Of a DNA stretch of 38,782 bases, positions 15,700 through 23,465 are shown in pieces. This stretch comes from Pseudomonas fluorescens (lineage in GTDB: Bacteria > Pseudomonadota > Gammaproteobacteria > Pseudomonadales > Pseudomonadaceae): assembly GCF_902497895.1 (NCBI RefSeq), contig NZ_CABVHQ010000057.1, positions 1 through 38,782 on the forward strand, in the 5' to 3' direction. The notes below the pieces were generated by a model. That model worked only from the letters and a program-made list of their open reading frames with translations. It had not been told where the DNA came from and searched no databases. The position numbers and the translations under genes are program-made. The stretch's first letter is position 1. Each line of letters starts with the position of its first letter.

Positions 15700-17472
15700 A
15701 TGTGCGGATTAGCTGGAGAATTACGTTTCGATCACCAACCTGCCGACCTGGCTGCGGTTGAACGGATCACCCATCACCTGGCACCTCGCGGTCCTGACGC
15801 GTGGGGCTTCCATAGCCAAGGGCCGATTGCCCTGGGCCATCGTCGTTTAAAGATCATGGATTTGTCGGACGGCTCGGCGCAGCCGATGGTCGACAGTCAA
15901 CTGGGCTTGTCCCTGGCCTTCAACGGCGCGATCTACAACTTCCCGGAACTGCGCGCCGAACTGGAAAGTCTCGGTTATGCCTTCTATTCCAGCGGCGACA
16001 CCGAGGTGCTGCTCAAGGGCTACCACGCCTGGGGCGAGGATTTGCTGCCCAAGCTCAATGGCATGTTCGCTTTCGCCATCTGGGAACGTGATAACGAACG
16101 GCTGTTCATCGCCCGCGACCGTCTGGGCGTCAAGCCTTTGTACCTGTCGCGCACCGGCCAGCGCCTGCGGTTTGCCTCGGCATTGCCAGCCCTGCTCAAG
16201 GGCGGCGATATCAACCCGGTCCTCGACCCGGTGGCGCTCAATCACTACCTGAATTTCCACGCGGTGGTTCCGGCGCCGCGCACCTTGCTGGCAGGCATCG
16301 AAAAGCTGCCGCCAGCCACCTGGATGCGCATCGATGCCAATGGCACCACCGAACAGAAAACCTGGTGGACCCTGCCCTACGGCCCGCGCGCCGATGAAAT
16401 GAATCTGACCCTGGAAGACTGGCGCGACCGCGTGCTCGAGAGCACCCGTGAAGCAGTGGCGATTCGTCAGCGGGCTGCTGTGGATGTCGGTGTGCTGCTT
16501 TCGGGCGGCGTCGATTCGAGCCTGCTGGTCGGGCTGTTGCGGGAAGTCGGCGTGGAGAATCTGTCGACTTTTTCCATCGGTTTCCAGGATGCCGGCGGCG
16601 AGCGTGGCGACGAGTTTCAGTACTCGGACCTGATCGCCAAGCACTACGGCACCCAGCATCACCAGTTGCGTATCCAGGAAAAAGAGATCATTGAGCAACT
16701 GCCCGCGGCGTTCCGCGCCATGAGCGAGCCGATGGTCAGCCATGACTGCATCGCCTTTTACCTGCTGTCGCGGGAAGTGGCCAAACATTGCAAAGTGGTG
16801 CAGAGCGGCCAGGGCGCGGACGAATTGTTCGCCGGTTATCACTGGTATCCGCAAGTCGATGGCGCAAGCGATCCGTACGCCGCTTATCGCGATGCGTTCT
16901 TCGACCTTAGCTACGACGACTACGCCGCCACCGTGAAGCCGAAATGGTTGACCGCCAACGACGCCGCTGGCGACTTCGTCCGTGAACACTTCGCTCAACC
17001 CGGCGCCGATGCCGCGGTGGATAAAGCGTTGCGTCTGGACAGCACGGTGATGCTGGTGGATGACCCGGTCAAACGCGTCGACAACATGACCATGGCCTGG
17101 GGCCTGGAGGCGCGCACGCCGTTTCTCGACTATCGCCTGGTGGAATTGTCGGCCCGCGTTCCGGGCAAATTCAAACTGCCGGACGGTGGCAAGCAGGTGC
17201 TCAAGGAAGCCGCTCGGCTGGTGATTCCCAGTGAAGTGATCGACCGCAAGAAAGGTTACTTCCCGGTGCCCGGTCTCAAGCACTTGCAAGGCGACACGCT
17301 GAACTGGGTGCGTGAACTGCTGCTCGATCCAAGCCAGGATCGCGGCCTGTTCAAGCCGGCCATGCTCGACCGCCTGTTGACCGATCCACAAGGCCAGTTG
17401 ACCCCATTGCGCGGCTCCAAGCTGTGGCAACTGGCGGCGCTGAACCTGTGGCTCAGCGAACAAGGAATCTGA
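15700..17472 (+). CDS. asnO: N-acetylglutaminylglutamine amidotransferase AsnO
   Basis: This 590-residue asparagine-synthetase-like enzyme would amidate N-acetylglutaminylglutamine to the osmolyte NAGGN, using glutamine and ATP. The N-terminal glutaminase has the catalytic Cys2 (MCGLAGEL) and the RGPDAWG and ARDRLGVKPLY motifs. The synthetase domain has the ATP pyrophosphatase loop LLSGGVDSSLL (about 266-276) and VVQSGQGADELFAGY. It differs from ordinary AsnB by its partners: ngg begins 3 nt after the stop and an M42 peptidase follows. The set is described in Sinorhizobium meliloti and P. aeruginosa as osmotically induced. TAAGGA precedes the ATG. Regulation by osmolarity is inferred. Confidence 0.93.
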   Translation: MCGLAGELRFDHQPADLAAVERITHHLAPRGPDAWGFHSQGPIALGHRRLKIMDLSDGSAQPMVDSQLGLSLAFNGAIYNFPELRAELESLGYAFYSSGDTEVLLKGYHAWGEDLLPKLNGMFAFAIWERDNERLFIARDRLGVKPLYLSRTGQRLRFASALPALLKGGDINPVLDPVALNHYLNFHAVVPAPRTLLAGIEKLPPATWMRIDANGTTEQKTWWTLPYGPRADEMNLTLEDWRDRVLESTREAVAIRQRAAVDVGVLLSGGVDSSLLVGLLREVGVENLSTFSIGFQDAGGERGDEFQYSDLIAKHYGTQHHQLRIQEKEIIEQLPAAFRAMSEPMVSHDCIAFYLLSREVAKHCKVVQSGQGADELFAGYHWYPQVDGASDPYAAYRDAFFDLSYDDYAATVKPKWLTANDAAGDFVREHFAQPGADAAVDKALRLDSTVMLVDDPVKRVDNMTMAWGLEARTPFLDYRLVELSARVPGKFKLPDGGKQVLKEAARLVIPSEVIDRKKGYFPVPGLKHLQGDTLNWVRELLLDPSQDRGLFKPAMLDRLLTDPQGQLTPLRGSKLWQLAALNLWLSEQGI

Positions 17473-17475
17473 TCC

Positions 17476-19221
17476 ATGAAACCCCACGCTACGGCCTATA
17501 GCCAACGCTTGCTGCGCGGTCAGGCGCCATCCTATGAGCGCCTGCAGGCACGCTTCGCCGAAGATGGCAGCGAACCCGGTCCCGAGCCCATCGCCGTGCA
17601 TTGCGGCTGGGGTCGGTTGCTGATCGGCCATACCTTTCCCGACGCGGCGAGCCTTGCCAAGGAATTGCTCCATGAGCAACCGGGCGAGCGTGACATTGCG
17701 CTGTACGTGGCCGCGCCCCAGCAAGTGTTGGGGCTGGAGCCGGCGCAGCTGTTTCTCGACCCGTCCGACACCCTGCGCTTGTGGTTCAGCGACTACCGCC
17801 CGGCCACCCGGGTGTTTCGCGGTTTTCGCATTCGCCGGGCACAGAACGATGCAGACTGGCAGGCCATCAATCAGCTGTATCTGGCCCGCAGCATGTTGCC
17901 CATCGACCCGGCCCTGCTGACGCCTCGCCATGAGGGCGGCCCGGTGTACTGGCTCGCCGAAGACGAAGACAGCGGCACAATCATCGGCAGCGTGATGGGG
18001 CTCAATCATCAGAAAGCCTTTCACGACCCGGAGCACGGCTGCAGCCTCTGGTGCCTGGCAGTCGACCCGCATTGCACGCGACCGGGAGTCGGCGAAGTGC
18101 TGGTGCGCCATCTCATCGAGCACTTCATGAGCCGCGGCCTGAGCTACCTCGACCTTTCGGTACTGCACGATAACAGCCAGGCCAAAGGTCTTTATACCAA
18201 GCTAGGGTTTCGCACCCTCTCGACCTTCGCCATCAAATGTAAAAACGGGATCAACCAACCGCTGTTTCTCGGACCGGGACCCCAGGCGGAGTTCAATCCG
18301 TACGCGCGAATCATCGTCGAAGAAGCCCATCGCCGCGGCATCGATGTGCAGGTCGATGACGCCGACGCCGGGATGTTCACCTTGAGCCACGGCGGGCGTC
18401 GAGTGCGCTGCCGTGAATCGCTGAGCGACCTGACCAGCGCCATCAGCATGAGCCTGTGCCAGGACAAAAGCCTGACCCACAAAGTACTGAAGGCCGCCGG
18501 TTTGAATTTGCCTTCGCAGCAACTGGCGGGCAATGCCGACGACAACCTGGCGTTTCTCGACAAGCACCGGCGAGTGGTGGTCAAACCCCTGGATGGCGAA
18601 CAGGGTCAAGGCGTGGCCGTGGACCTGCAAACGATCGAAGAGGTGCAGCAGGCCATTGAGGCGGCTCGTCAGTTCGATAGCCGCGTGCTGCTGGAAAGCT
18701 TCCACGAAGGCCTCGATCTGCGCATCGTGGTGATCGGTTTTGAAGTGGTGGCCGCCGCCATCCGCCGCCCGGCGCAGGTTGTCGGTGACGGTCAGCATTC
18801 GGTTGGCGAGCTGATCGAAGCGCAAAGTCGTCGACGCCAGGCCGCCACCAGCGGTGAAAGCAAGATCCCGCTGGACCACGAAACCCAGCGTACCTTGGGT
18901 GCCGCTGGTTACGACTACAACAGCATCCTGCCCGCGGGCGAACATCTGTTTGTACGCCGCACCGCCAACCTGCACACCGGCGGCACGCTGGAAGATGTCA
19001 CGGCAATTCTGCATCCCGGGCTGATCGATGCCGCGGTGCGCGCCGCGCGGGCGCTGGATATCCCGATGGTCGGGTTCGACCTGATGGTGCCGGCGGCCGA
19101 TCAGCCGGAGTACGTGTTCATCGAAGCCAATGAACGCGCCGGACTGGCCAACCACGAACCGCAACCGACTGCCGAGCGTTTTGTGGATTTGTTGTTTCCC
19201 CATAGTCAGCCGGCGGTTTAG
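17476..19221 (+). CDS. ngg: N-acetylglutaminylglutamine synthetase Ngg (GNAT and ATP-grasp)
   Basis: This 581-residue bifunctional enzyme joins and acetylates two glutamines to give the NAGGN precursor. The GNAT domain (about 115-260) shows LWCLAVDPHCTRPGVGEVLVRHL and GLYTKLGF. The ATP-grasp domain (about 290-575) shows RRVVVKPLDGEQGQGVAV, a nucleotide-binding lysine loop, and FIEANERAGLANHEP near the end. This fusion is diagnostic of Ngg. The ATG is 3 nt after the asnO stop, with an AAGGAA site inside the asnO end, so translation is coupled. A REP pair separates it from the peptidase gene. Confidence 0.93.
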   Translation: MKPHATAYSQRLLRGQAPSYERLQARFAEDGSEPGPEPIAVHCGWGRLLIGHTFPDAASLAKELLHEQPGERDIALYVAAPQQVLGLEPAQLFLDPSDTLRLWFSDYRPATRVFRGFRIRRAQNDADWQAINQLYLARSMLPIDPALLTPRHEGGPVYWLAEDEDSGTIIGSVMGLNHQKAFHDPEHGCSLWCLAVDPHCTRPGVGEVLVRHLIEHFMSRGLSYLDLSVLHDNSQAKGLYTKLGFRTLSTFAIKCKNGINQPLFLGPGPQAEFNPYARIIVEEAHRRGIDVQVDDADAGMFTLSHGGRRVRCRESLSDLTSAISMSLCQDKSLTHKVLKAAGLNLPSQQLAGNADDNLAFLDKHRRVVVKPLDGEQGQGVAVDLQTIEEVQQAIEAARQFDSRVLLESFHEGLDLRIVVIGFEVVAAAIRRPAQVVGDGQHSVGELIEAQSRRRQAATSGESKIPLDHETQRTLGAAGYDYNSILPAGEHLFVRRTANLHTGGTLEDVTAILHPGLIDAAVRAARALDIPMVGFDLMVPAADQPEYVFIEANERAGLANHEPQPTAERFVDLLFPHSQPAV

Positions 19222-19262
19222 GCGGTCGTTCGCTTAAGGAGATGTCGCGTCAAGCACAAACC

Positions 19263-19414
19263 CTGTGGCGAGGGGGCTTGCCCCCGATCGGGCGCGAAGC
19301 GGCCGTAAAGCCGATAGCTGAGGTGTGTCAGACAGAATACCGTTGCAGGCTTTGGGACTGCTGCGCAGTCCAGCGGGGGCAAGCCCCCTCGCCACAGCAA
19401 GCTCCCTCGCCACA
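19263..19414. repeat. REP/BIME pair inside the NAGGN operon
   Basis: Two inverted copies of CTGTGGCGAGGGGGCTTG (starting 19263 and ending 19397), with a short third GCTCCCTCGCCACAA tail, lie between ngg and the peptidase gene. The RNA would fold into a large hairpin without a U-tract, suited to 3'-end protection of asnO-ngg mRNA or to differential expression. Confidence 0.85.
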
Positions 19415-19474
19415 AAAAACAGCTACTCGCCTCAGAATTCCTTAAGGCCTAACTTTCCAAAATCTGGAGTTTCC

Positions 19475-20662
19475 ATGACCAGCAAAATTCCCGAACCGGA
19501 TCTCAATTACCTGCAGAAAGTCCTGCTGGAAATGCTTGCTATCCCCAGCCCCACCGGATTCACCGACACCATAGTGCGCTACGTCGCCGAGCGTCTTGAA
19601 GAACTGGGCATTCCCTTCGAACTGACCCGTCGCGGCACCATTCGCGCCACCCTCAAGGGCCAGAAAAACAGCCCGGACCGCGCCGTGTCGGCGCACCTGG
19701 ACACCATCGGCGCCGCCGTGCGCGCGATAAAAGACAACGGCCGCCTGACCCTGGCGCCGGTCGGTTGCTGGTCCAGTCGTTTTGCCGAAGGCAGTCGCGT
19801 CAGCCTGTTCACCGACAACGGCGTCGTGCGTGGCAGCGTGTTGCCGCTGATGGCCTCCGGGCACGCGTTCAACACCGAAGTGGATGCTATGCCCATCAGT
19901 TGGGACCACATCGAACTGCGCCTGGATGCCTACTGCACCACCAAGGCTGACTGTGATTCGCTGGGCATCGGTATCGGTGACTTTGTCGCTTTCGATCCAC
20001 TGCCAGAGTTCACCGAAAGCGGCCACATCAGCGCCCGCCATCTGGACGACAAAGCCGGGGTAGCAGCCTTGTTGGCGGCGCTCAAGGCTATCGTCGACAG
20101 CGGCGAGCCATTGATGATCGACTGCCATCCTCTGTTCACCATCACCGAAGAAACCGGCAGTGGCGCGGCAGCGGCGTTACCGTGGGATGTCAGCGAATTC
20201 GTCGGCATCGACATCGCCCCGGTCGCCCCGGGCCAGCATTCCAGCGAACATGCGGTAAGCGTGGCCATGCAGGATTCCGGCGGGCCCTATGATTACCACC
20301 TGTCACGGCACTTGCTGCGACTGGCCAGCGACAACGAACTGCCGGTGCGTCGTGACCTGTTCCGCTATTACTTCAGCGACGCCCATTCGGCGGTGACTGC
20401 CGGTCACGACATCCGCACCGCCCTGCTCGCCTTCGGCTGCGATGCCACCCATGGCTATGAACGCACCCATATCGACAGCCTCGCTGCCCTCAGTCGCCTG
20501 CTCGGTGCCTACATCCTCAGCCCACCGGTATTCGCCAGCGACGCACAACCGGCCAAAGGCTCGCTGGACCGCTTCAGTCATCAGCTGGAACATGACGCGC
20601 AGATGGAAAGCGATACCCGGGTGCCGTCGGTGGACAGCCTGGTGGGACAGCGGTCGGCGTAG
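19475..20662 (+). CDS. M42-family peptidase of the NAGGN osmoprotectant system
   Basis: This 395-residue cytoplasmic metallo-aminopeptidase-like protein shows the M42 ligands: SAHLDTIGA (His/Asp, about residue 73), ARHLDDKAGVAALLA (Asp), ITEETGSGAA (catalytic Glu pair), DIAPVAPG (Asp) and ATHGYERTH (His). Homologues are found with asnO and ngg, and a role in turnover of the osmolyte dipeptide is a reasonable inference but unproven. The start at 19475 (TGGAG, 5-nt spacing) was preferred to the open frame from 19325, which runs through the REP. The stop codon TAG is supplied by the first base triplet of the adjacent REP unit. Confidence 0.9.
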   Translation: MTSKIPEPDLNYLQKVLLEMLAIPSPTGFTDTIVRYVAERLEELGIPFELTRRGTIRATLKGQKNSPDRAVSAHLDTIGAAVRAIKDNGRLTLAPVGCWSSRFAEGSRVSLFTDNGVVRGSVLPLMASGHAFNTEVDAMPISWDHIELRLDAYCTTKADCDSLGIGIGDFVAFDPLPEFTESGHISARHLDDKAGVAALLAALKAIVDSGEPLMIDCHPLFTITEETGSGAAAALPWDVSEFVGIDIAPVAPGQHSSEHAVSVAMQDSGGPYDYHLSRHLLRLASDNELPVRRDLFRYYFSDAHSAVTAGHDIRTALLAFGCDATHGYERTHIDSLAALSRLLGAYILSPPVFASDAQPAKGSLDRFSHQLEHDAQMESDTRVPSVDSLVGQRSA

Positions 20663-21013
20663 GAGCTGGCGCAGCCTGCGATCTTTTGGTGGCTCTGGAA
20701 GTGCCGAGAAGCAAGATCAAAAGATCGCAGCCTGCGGCAGCTCCTACAGGGGGTGTGTTCATCCGGCAACCCATGGGTGTACACGGTCGGCGTAGGAGCT
20801 GGCGAAACCTGCGATCTTTTGGCGGCTCTGGAAGTGCCGAGAAGCAAGATCAAAAGATTGCAGCCTGCGGCAGCTCCTTCAGGGGGTGTGTTCTTCCGGC
20901 AACCCATGGGTGTACACGGTCGGCGTAGGAGCTGGCGAAGCCTGCGATCTTTTGGCGGTTCTGGAAGTGCCGAGAAGCAAGATCAAAAGATCGCAGCCTG
21001 CGGCAGCTCCTAC
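20651..21013 (+). repeat. 133-bp tandem array of a second REP type, 2.7 copies
   Basis: Units start at 20651, 20784 and 20917. Each holds an inverted pair (GTAGGAGCTGGCG...CGCAGCCTGCGGCAGCTCCTAC) around a centre containing GCAAGATCAAAAGATCGCAG, joined by a spacer with GGCAACCCATGGGTGTACAC. The copies differ at only a few bases, so the duplication is recent. The first unit overlaps the last codons of the M42 peptidase gene. This fills most of the 407 bp between that gene and yheU; no other gene is seen. Confidence 0.93.
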
Positions 21014-21069
21014 TGGCCGTGCAAGCCCAAGCCCAGTAGCATCGCCGGGATTGTTTACCCGAGGTACTT

Positions 21070-21297
21070 ATGCTGATCCCCTACGACCAACTTGAAGTCG
21101 ACACCCTGACTCGTCTGATCGAAGATTTCGTCACCCGTGACGGCACCGACAATGGTGACGAAACTCCGCTGGAAACCCGTGTGCTACGGGTTCGCCAGGC
21201 GTTGACCAAAGGTCAGGCGCTGATTGTTTTCGATCCGGAAAGTCAGCAATGCCAGTTAATGCTCAAACACGACGTGCCCAAAGTGCTGTTTGATTGA
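21070..21297 (+). CDS. yheU: YheU-family protein
   Basis: This 75-residue cytoplasmic protein starts MLIPYDQLEVDTLTRLIEDFVTRDGTDNG, the standard YheU (UPF0270) signature, and has the family's usual length. The function is unknown. GAGG precedes the ATG. It follows the tandem REP array and ends 4 bp from the stop of the convergent csrA-like gene. Confidence 0.92.
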   Translation: MLIPYDQLEVDTLTRLIEDFVTRDGTDNGDETPLETRVLRVRQALTKGQALIVFDPESQQCQLMLKHDVPKVLFD

Positions 21298-21301
21298 TCC
21301 A

Positions 21302-21487
21302 TCAGCCGCGTTTGGTTTGCTCCGTTCGCGCCTGGATGCGTTCGTAGACTTCCGCCCGGTGGACCTCGACTTCCTTGGGCGCCTCGACGCCAAAGCGAAC
21401 GTTGTTGCCGTTCAACGAGAGTATGCGTACGGAAATGTTGTCACCGATGGAAATCAACTCGCCCACAACGCGGCTTAATACAAGCAT
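21302..21487 (-). CDS. csrA: CsrA/Rsm-family RNA-binding regulator, divergent paralogue
   Basis: This 61-residue protein has the CsrA fold signature: MLVLSRVVGELISIGD, VRILSLNGNNVRFGVEAPKEVEVHRAEVYERI. RNA-contacting residues such as Leu4, Arg6 and the VHR arginine are kept, so it should bind GGA-containing hairpins and control translation. It differs from the standard Pseudomonas RsmA (MLILTRRVGE...) at many positions, so it is an additional paralogue rather than RsmA or RsmE. AAAGGA lies 9 nt before the ATG. It is monocistronic, convergent with yheU. Its targets are unknown. Confidence 0.88.
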   Translation of the reverse strand: MLVLSRVVGELISIGDNISVRILSLNGNNVRFGVEAPKEVEVHRAEVYERIQARTEQTKRG

Positions 21488-21695
21488 GGCACTCGTCCTT
21501 TAAGGTTACCAAACGTTGAAGATGCCCGGAGTGCCGGCTGCCTTCAATGCGCCAGTACCAAATCAGTATTACCCTACGTTGCACGCAGACGCGCCTGACA
21601 GAAAATCCTTTCAAACCTTGGTTTTCGCTGTCGTCTAAACCGACCTTCGCTTGCGACGCTCACACAAAGACTTGACGGGCGATCGCGGAAAAATT

Positions 21696-22028
21696 TCAGA
21701 CACTGGAAAAACGCGGCCCCAACAGGATGATGCTCGCGCCCAGCACACAAAGCGCGACACCCAGCCAATCGGTACTCAAGGGACGAATCCGCTCGACCAG
21801 GGCCAGCCAGCCGATGGACGCAATAATGTAGATGCCGCCGTAAGCCGCATAGGCGCGACCGGCGTAGCTGGCTTCGACCTTGGTCAGCAGCACCGCGAAG
21901 AGGGTCAGGCTGAGCAACGCCGGGAGGATCCACCAGGCGCTTTTACCCTGGCGCAACCACATCCAGAACGCGTAGCAACCGGCGATTTCAAACAGCGCCG
22001 CGAGAAAAAACCACAGGTAGTTGAGCAT
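21696..22028 (-). CDS. ynfA: YnfA-family small membrane protein (SMR-like)
   Basis: This 110-residue inner-membrane protein has four hydrophobic helices, matching UPF0060/YnfA: NYLWFFLAALFEIAGCYAFWMWLR, then ASYAGRAYAAYGGIYIIASI and the C-terminal helix. YnfA resembles small multidrug-resistance pumps, and drug efflux has been proposed for some members; the substrate here is unknown. The start at 22028 is the only good candidate. It stands alone, about 200 bp from the csrA-like gene. Confidence 0.9.
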   Translation of the reverse strand: MLNYLWFFLAALFEIAGCYAFWMWLRQGKSAWWILPALLSLTLFAVLLTKVEASYAGRAYAAYGGIYIIASIGWLALVERIRPLSTDWLGVALCVLGASIILLGPRFSSV

Positions 22029-22092
22029 GCAACTGTCTCGTCAAGGCTGCCGGAAGGGGCAACCCTAGCGATGCCGGTTCGCGCGAGCAAGC

Positions 22093-22908
22093 TCAGCCGG
22101 CAGTTTGTTTAGCCTTGGCGCGCATCTTGTCGGCCATCTGGGTCATTTCGTTGTAGAGCAATTGCGGGGCCTTCTGCTTCAACGCCCAGGCCATGCGGCC
22201 CTGTTCGTGAGGCAGAATCATGAACTCACCTTCGGCGACGTGCTGGTAGATGTAGTCGGCGATGTCGCTGGCGCTGATCGGTGAGCTCTCCAGCAGTTTA
22301 CCGACTTGAGCTTTCATGGCCGGTGTCGGGCCCCGGAAGGAATCCAGCAGGTTGGTCTGGAAGAATGACGGGCAGACCACATGCACCGCGATCTCCTGGT
22401 GCGCCAGTTCAATCAGCAGGCTTTCGGATAACGCCACCACACCCGCCTTGGCCACGTTGTAGTTGCTCATGGCCGGGCCCTGCATCAAGGCCGCCATCGA
22501 AGCGATGTTGATAATCTTGCCTTGGCTTTTTTCCAGCAGCGGCAAGAACGCCTTGCAGCCTTTGACCACGCCCATCAGGTTGATTGCGATCTGCCAGTCC
22601 CAGTCTTCGAGGGACAGCTCATTGAAAAAGCCGCCCGAAGCCACGCCGGCGTTGTTGACGATCACATCGATGCCGCCCAGTTTCTCTTCGCAGGCCTGGG
22701 CAAACGCGGTCAGCTGGCTGTAATCGCGCACGTCGCAACGCTGCACAAAGCCGTCGCCACCGGCTTCGCGCACCCGTTTCAGGGTTTCTTGCAATCCGGG
22801 TTCACTGACATCCGACAAGGCCAACTGCCAGCCTTCACGGGCCCAGCGCAGAGCGATTTCACGACCCAGGCCGGACCCGGCGCCAGTGATCATCATGCGA
22901 TTTTGCAT
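22093..22908 (-). CDS. Short-chain dehydrogenase/reductase
   Basis: This 271-residue classical SDR shows the cofactor motif TGAGSGLG (about 8-15), NNAGVASGG, and the catalytic set: Ser in IINIASMAAL, and Tyr and Lys in SNYNVAKAG. It is a cytoplasmic NAD(P)H-dependent oxidoreductase; the substrate is not deducible. The frame is open upstream to 23103, but homologues begin at MQNRMMITGAGSG (22908), so that start is used. AAGG lies 8 nt before it. No operon partners are visible. Confidence 0.9.
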   Translation of the reverse strand: MQNRMMITGAGSGLGREIALRWAREGWQLALSDVSEPGLQETLKRVREAGGDGFVQRCDVRDYSQLTAFAQACEEKLGGIDVIVNNAGVASGGFFNELSLEDWDWQIAINLMGVVKGCKAFLPLLEKSQGKIINIASMAALMQGPAMSNYNVAKAGVVALSESLLIELAHQEIAVHVVCPSFFQTNLLDSFRGPTPAMKAQVGKLLESSPISASDIADYIYQHVAEGEFMILPHEQGRMAWALKQKAPQLLYNEMTQMADKMRAKAKQTAG

Positions 22909-23242
22909 AGGAGTTGCCTTGTTGTTCTGGGGAAGATAAGCCGCAGTGTAGCGAAGGTTTTTCCGGCATCCATGCACCATCAGAGTGCTGAATGCCTCAG
23001 GCAAACTTTCGCCCGGTACAGACCTGTCGGGCTCGCAGGAGCGTGCTATACCCAAGAAGAACGATAACGCTGCCTGGTGAAGCGAAAGAAAAAAGCCAGC
23101 CATCGAAAAAACATTAGGAACAATCGGAATTATCTGCCGATCGGGAGAGTCGGAGATATTAAGGGGCTCGGATTTATTGCAGTCGGGCTTGTCGTTAAAA
23201 ACGCTAAAGTTTTTCTAGCACGTACCCATTAAGGAAGTCGAC

Positions 23243-23395
23243 ATGAGCACGATTCTTATCGTTATTCTAATTCTCCTGCTGGTGGGTGGCCTGCCGGTCT
23301 TCCCGCACTCCAGAAGTTGGGGTTATGGTCCGTCCGGGATCATCGGTGTGATTCTGGTAGTGCTATTGATCCTGCTGTTACTCGGCAAGATATAA
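23243..23395 (+). CDS. DUF3309-type small hydrophobic protein
   Basis: This 50-residue protein (MSTILIVILILLLVGGLPVF, then a polar loop HSRSWGYGPSG, then a second hydrophobic helix ending LLLLGKI) is two membrane segments joined by a short glycine-rich loop. The family is common in Proteobacteria and has no known function. AAGGA lies 7 nt before the ATG. An intrinsic terminator follows 25 bp downstream, so it is a single-gene unit; the 139 bp upstream hold its promoter, which I could not pinpoint. Confidence 0.85.
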   Translation: MSTILIVILILLLVGGLPVFPHSRSWGYGPSGIIGVILVVLLILLLLGKI

Positions 23396-23419
23396 CGCTC
23401 TGCCGTCTTTCAATGCTGC

Positions 23420-23451
23420 AAAAAAAAGAGGCCCGCGTGGGCCTCTTTTTT
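23420..23451. terminator. Bidirectional intrinsic terminator
   Basis: An 8-bp stem (AGAGGCCC / GGGCCTCT) with a 4-nt loop has an A-tract on one side and a T-tract on the other. It ends both the DUF3309 gene (plus) and the LTA-synthase-like gene (minus). Confidence 0.92.
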
Positions 23452-23465
23452 ATTGAACCGGACGT

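Noticed and set aside
15847..18168. 773-codon open frame on the minus strand across asnO and ngg
   Set aside because: It is antisense to two clear genes, has no family features, and reflects GC-rich third positions of the real genes.
20651..21013. Possible CRISPR-like array
   Set aside because: The 133-bp units repeat in full, including the spacers, and contain inverted REP arms; repeat and spacer sizes do not fit CRISPR.
20442..21095. Several overlapping short ORFs with repeated sequence (e.g. GRRRSWRSLRSFGGSGSA)
   Set aside because: They are translations of the tandem REP array, not proteins.
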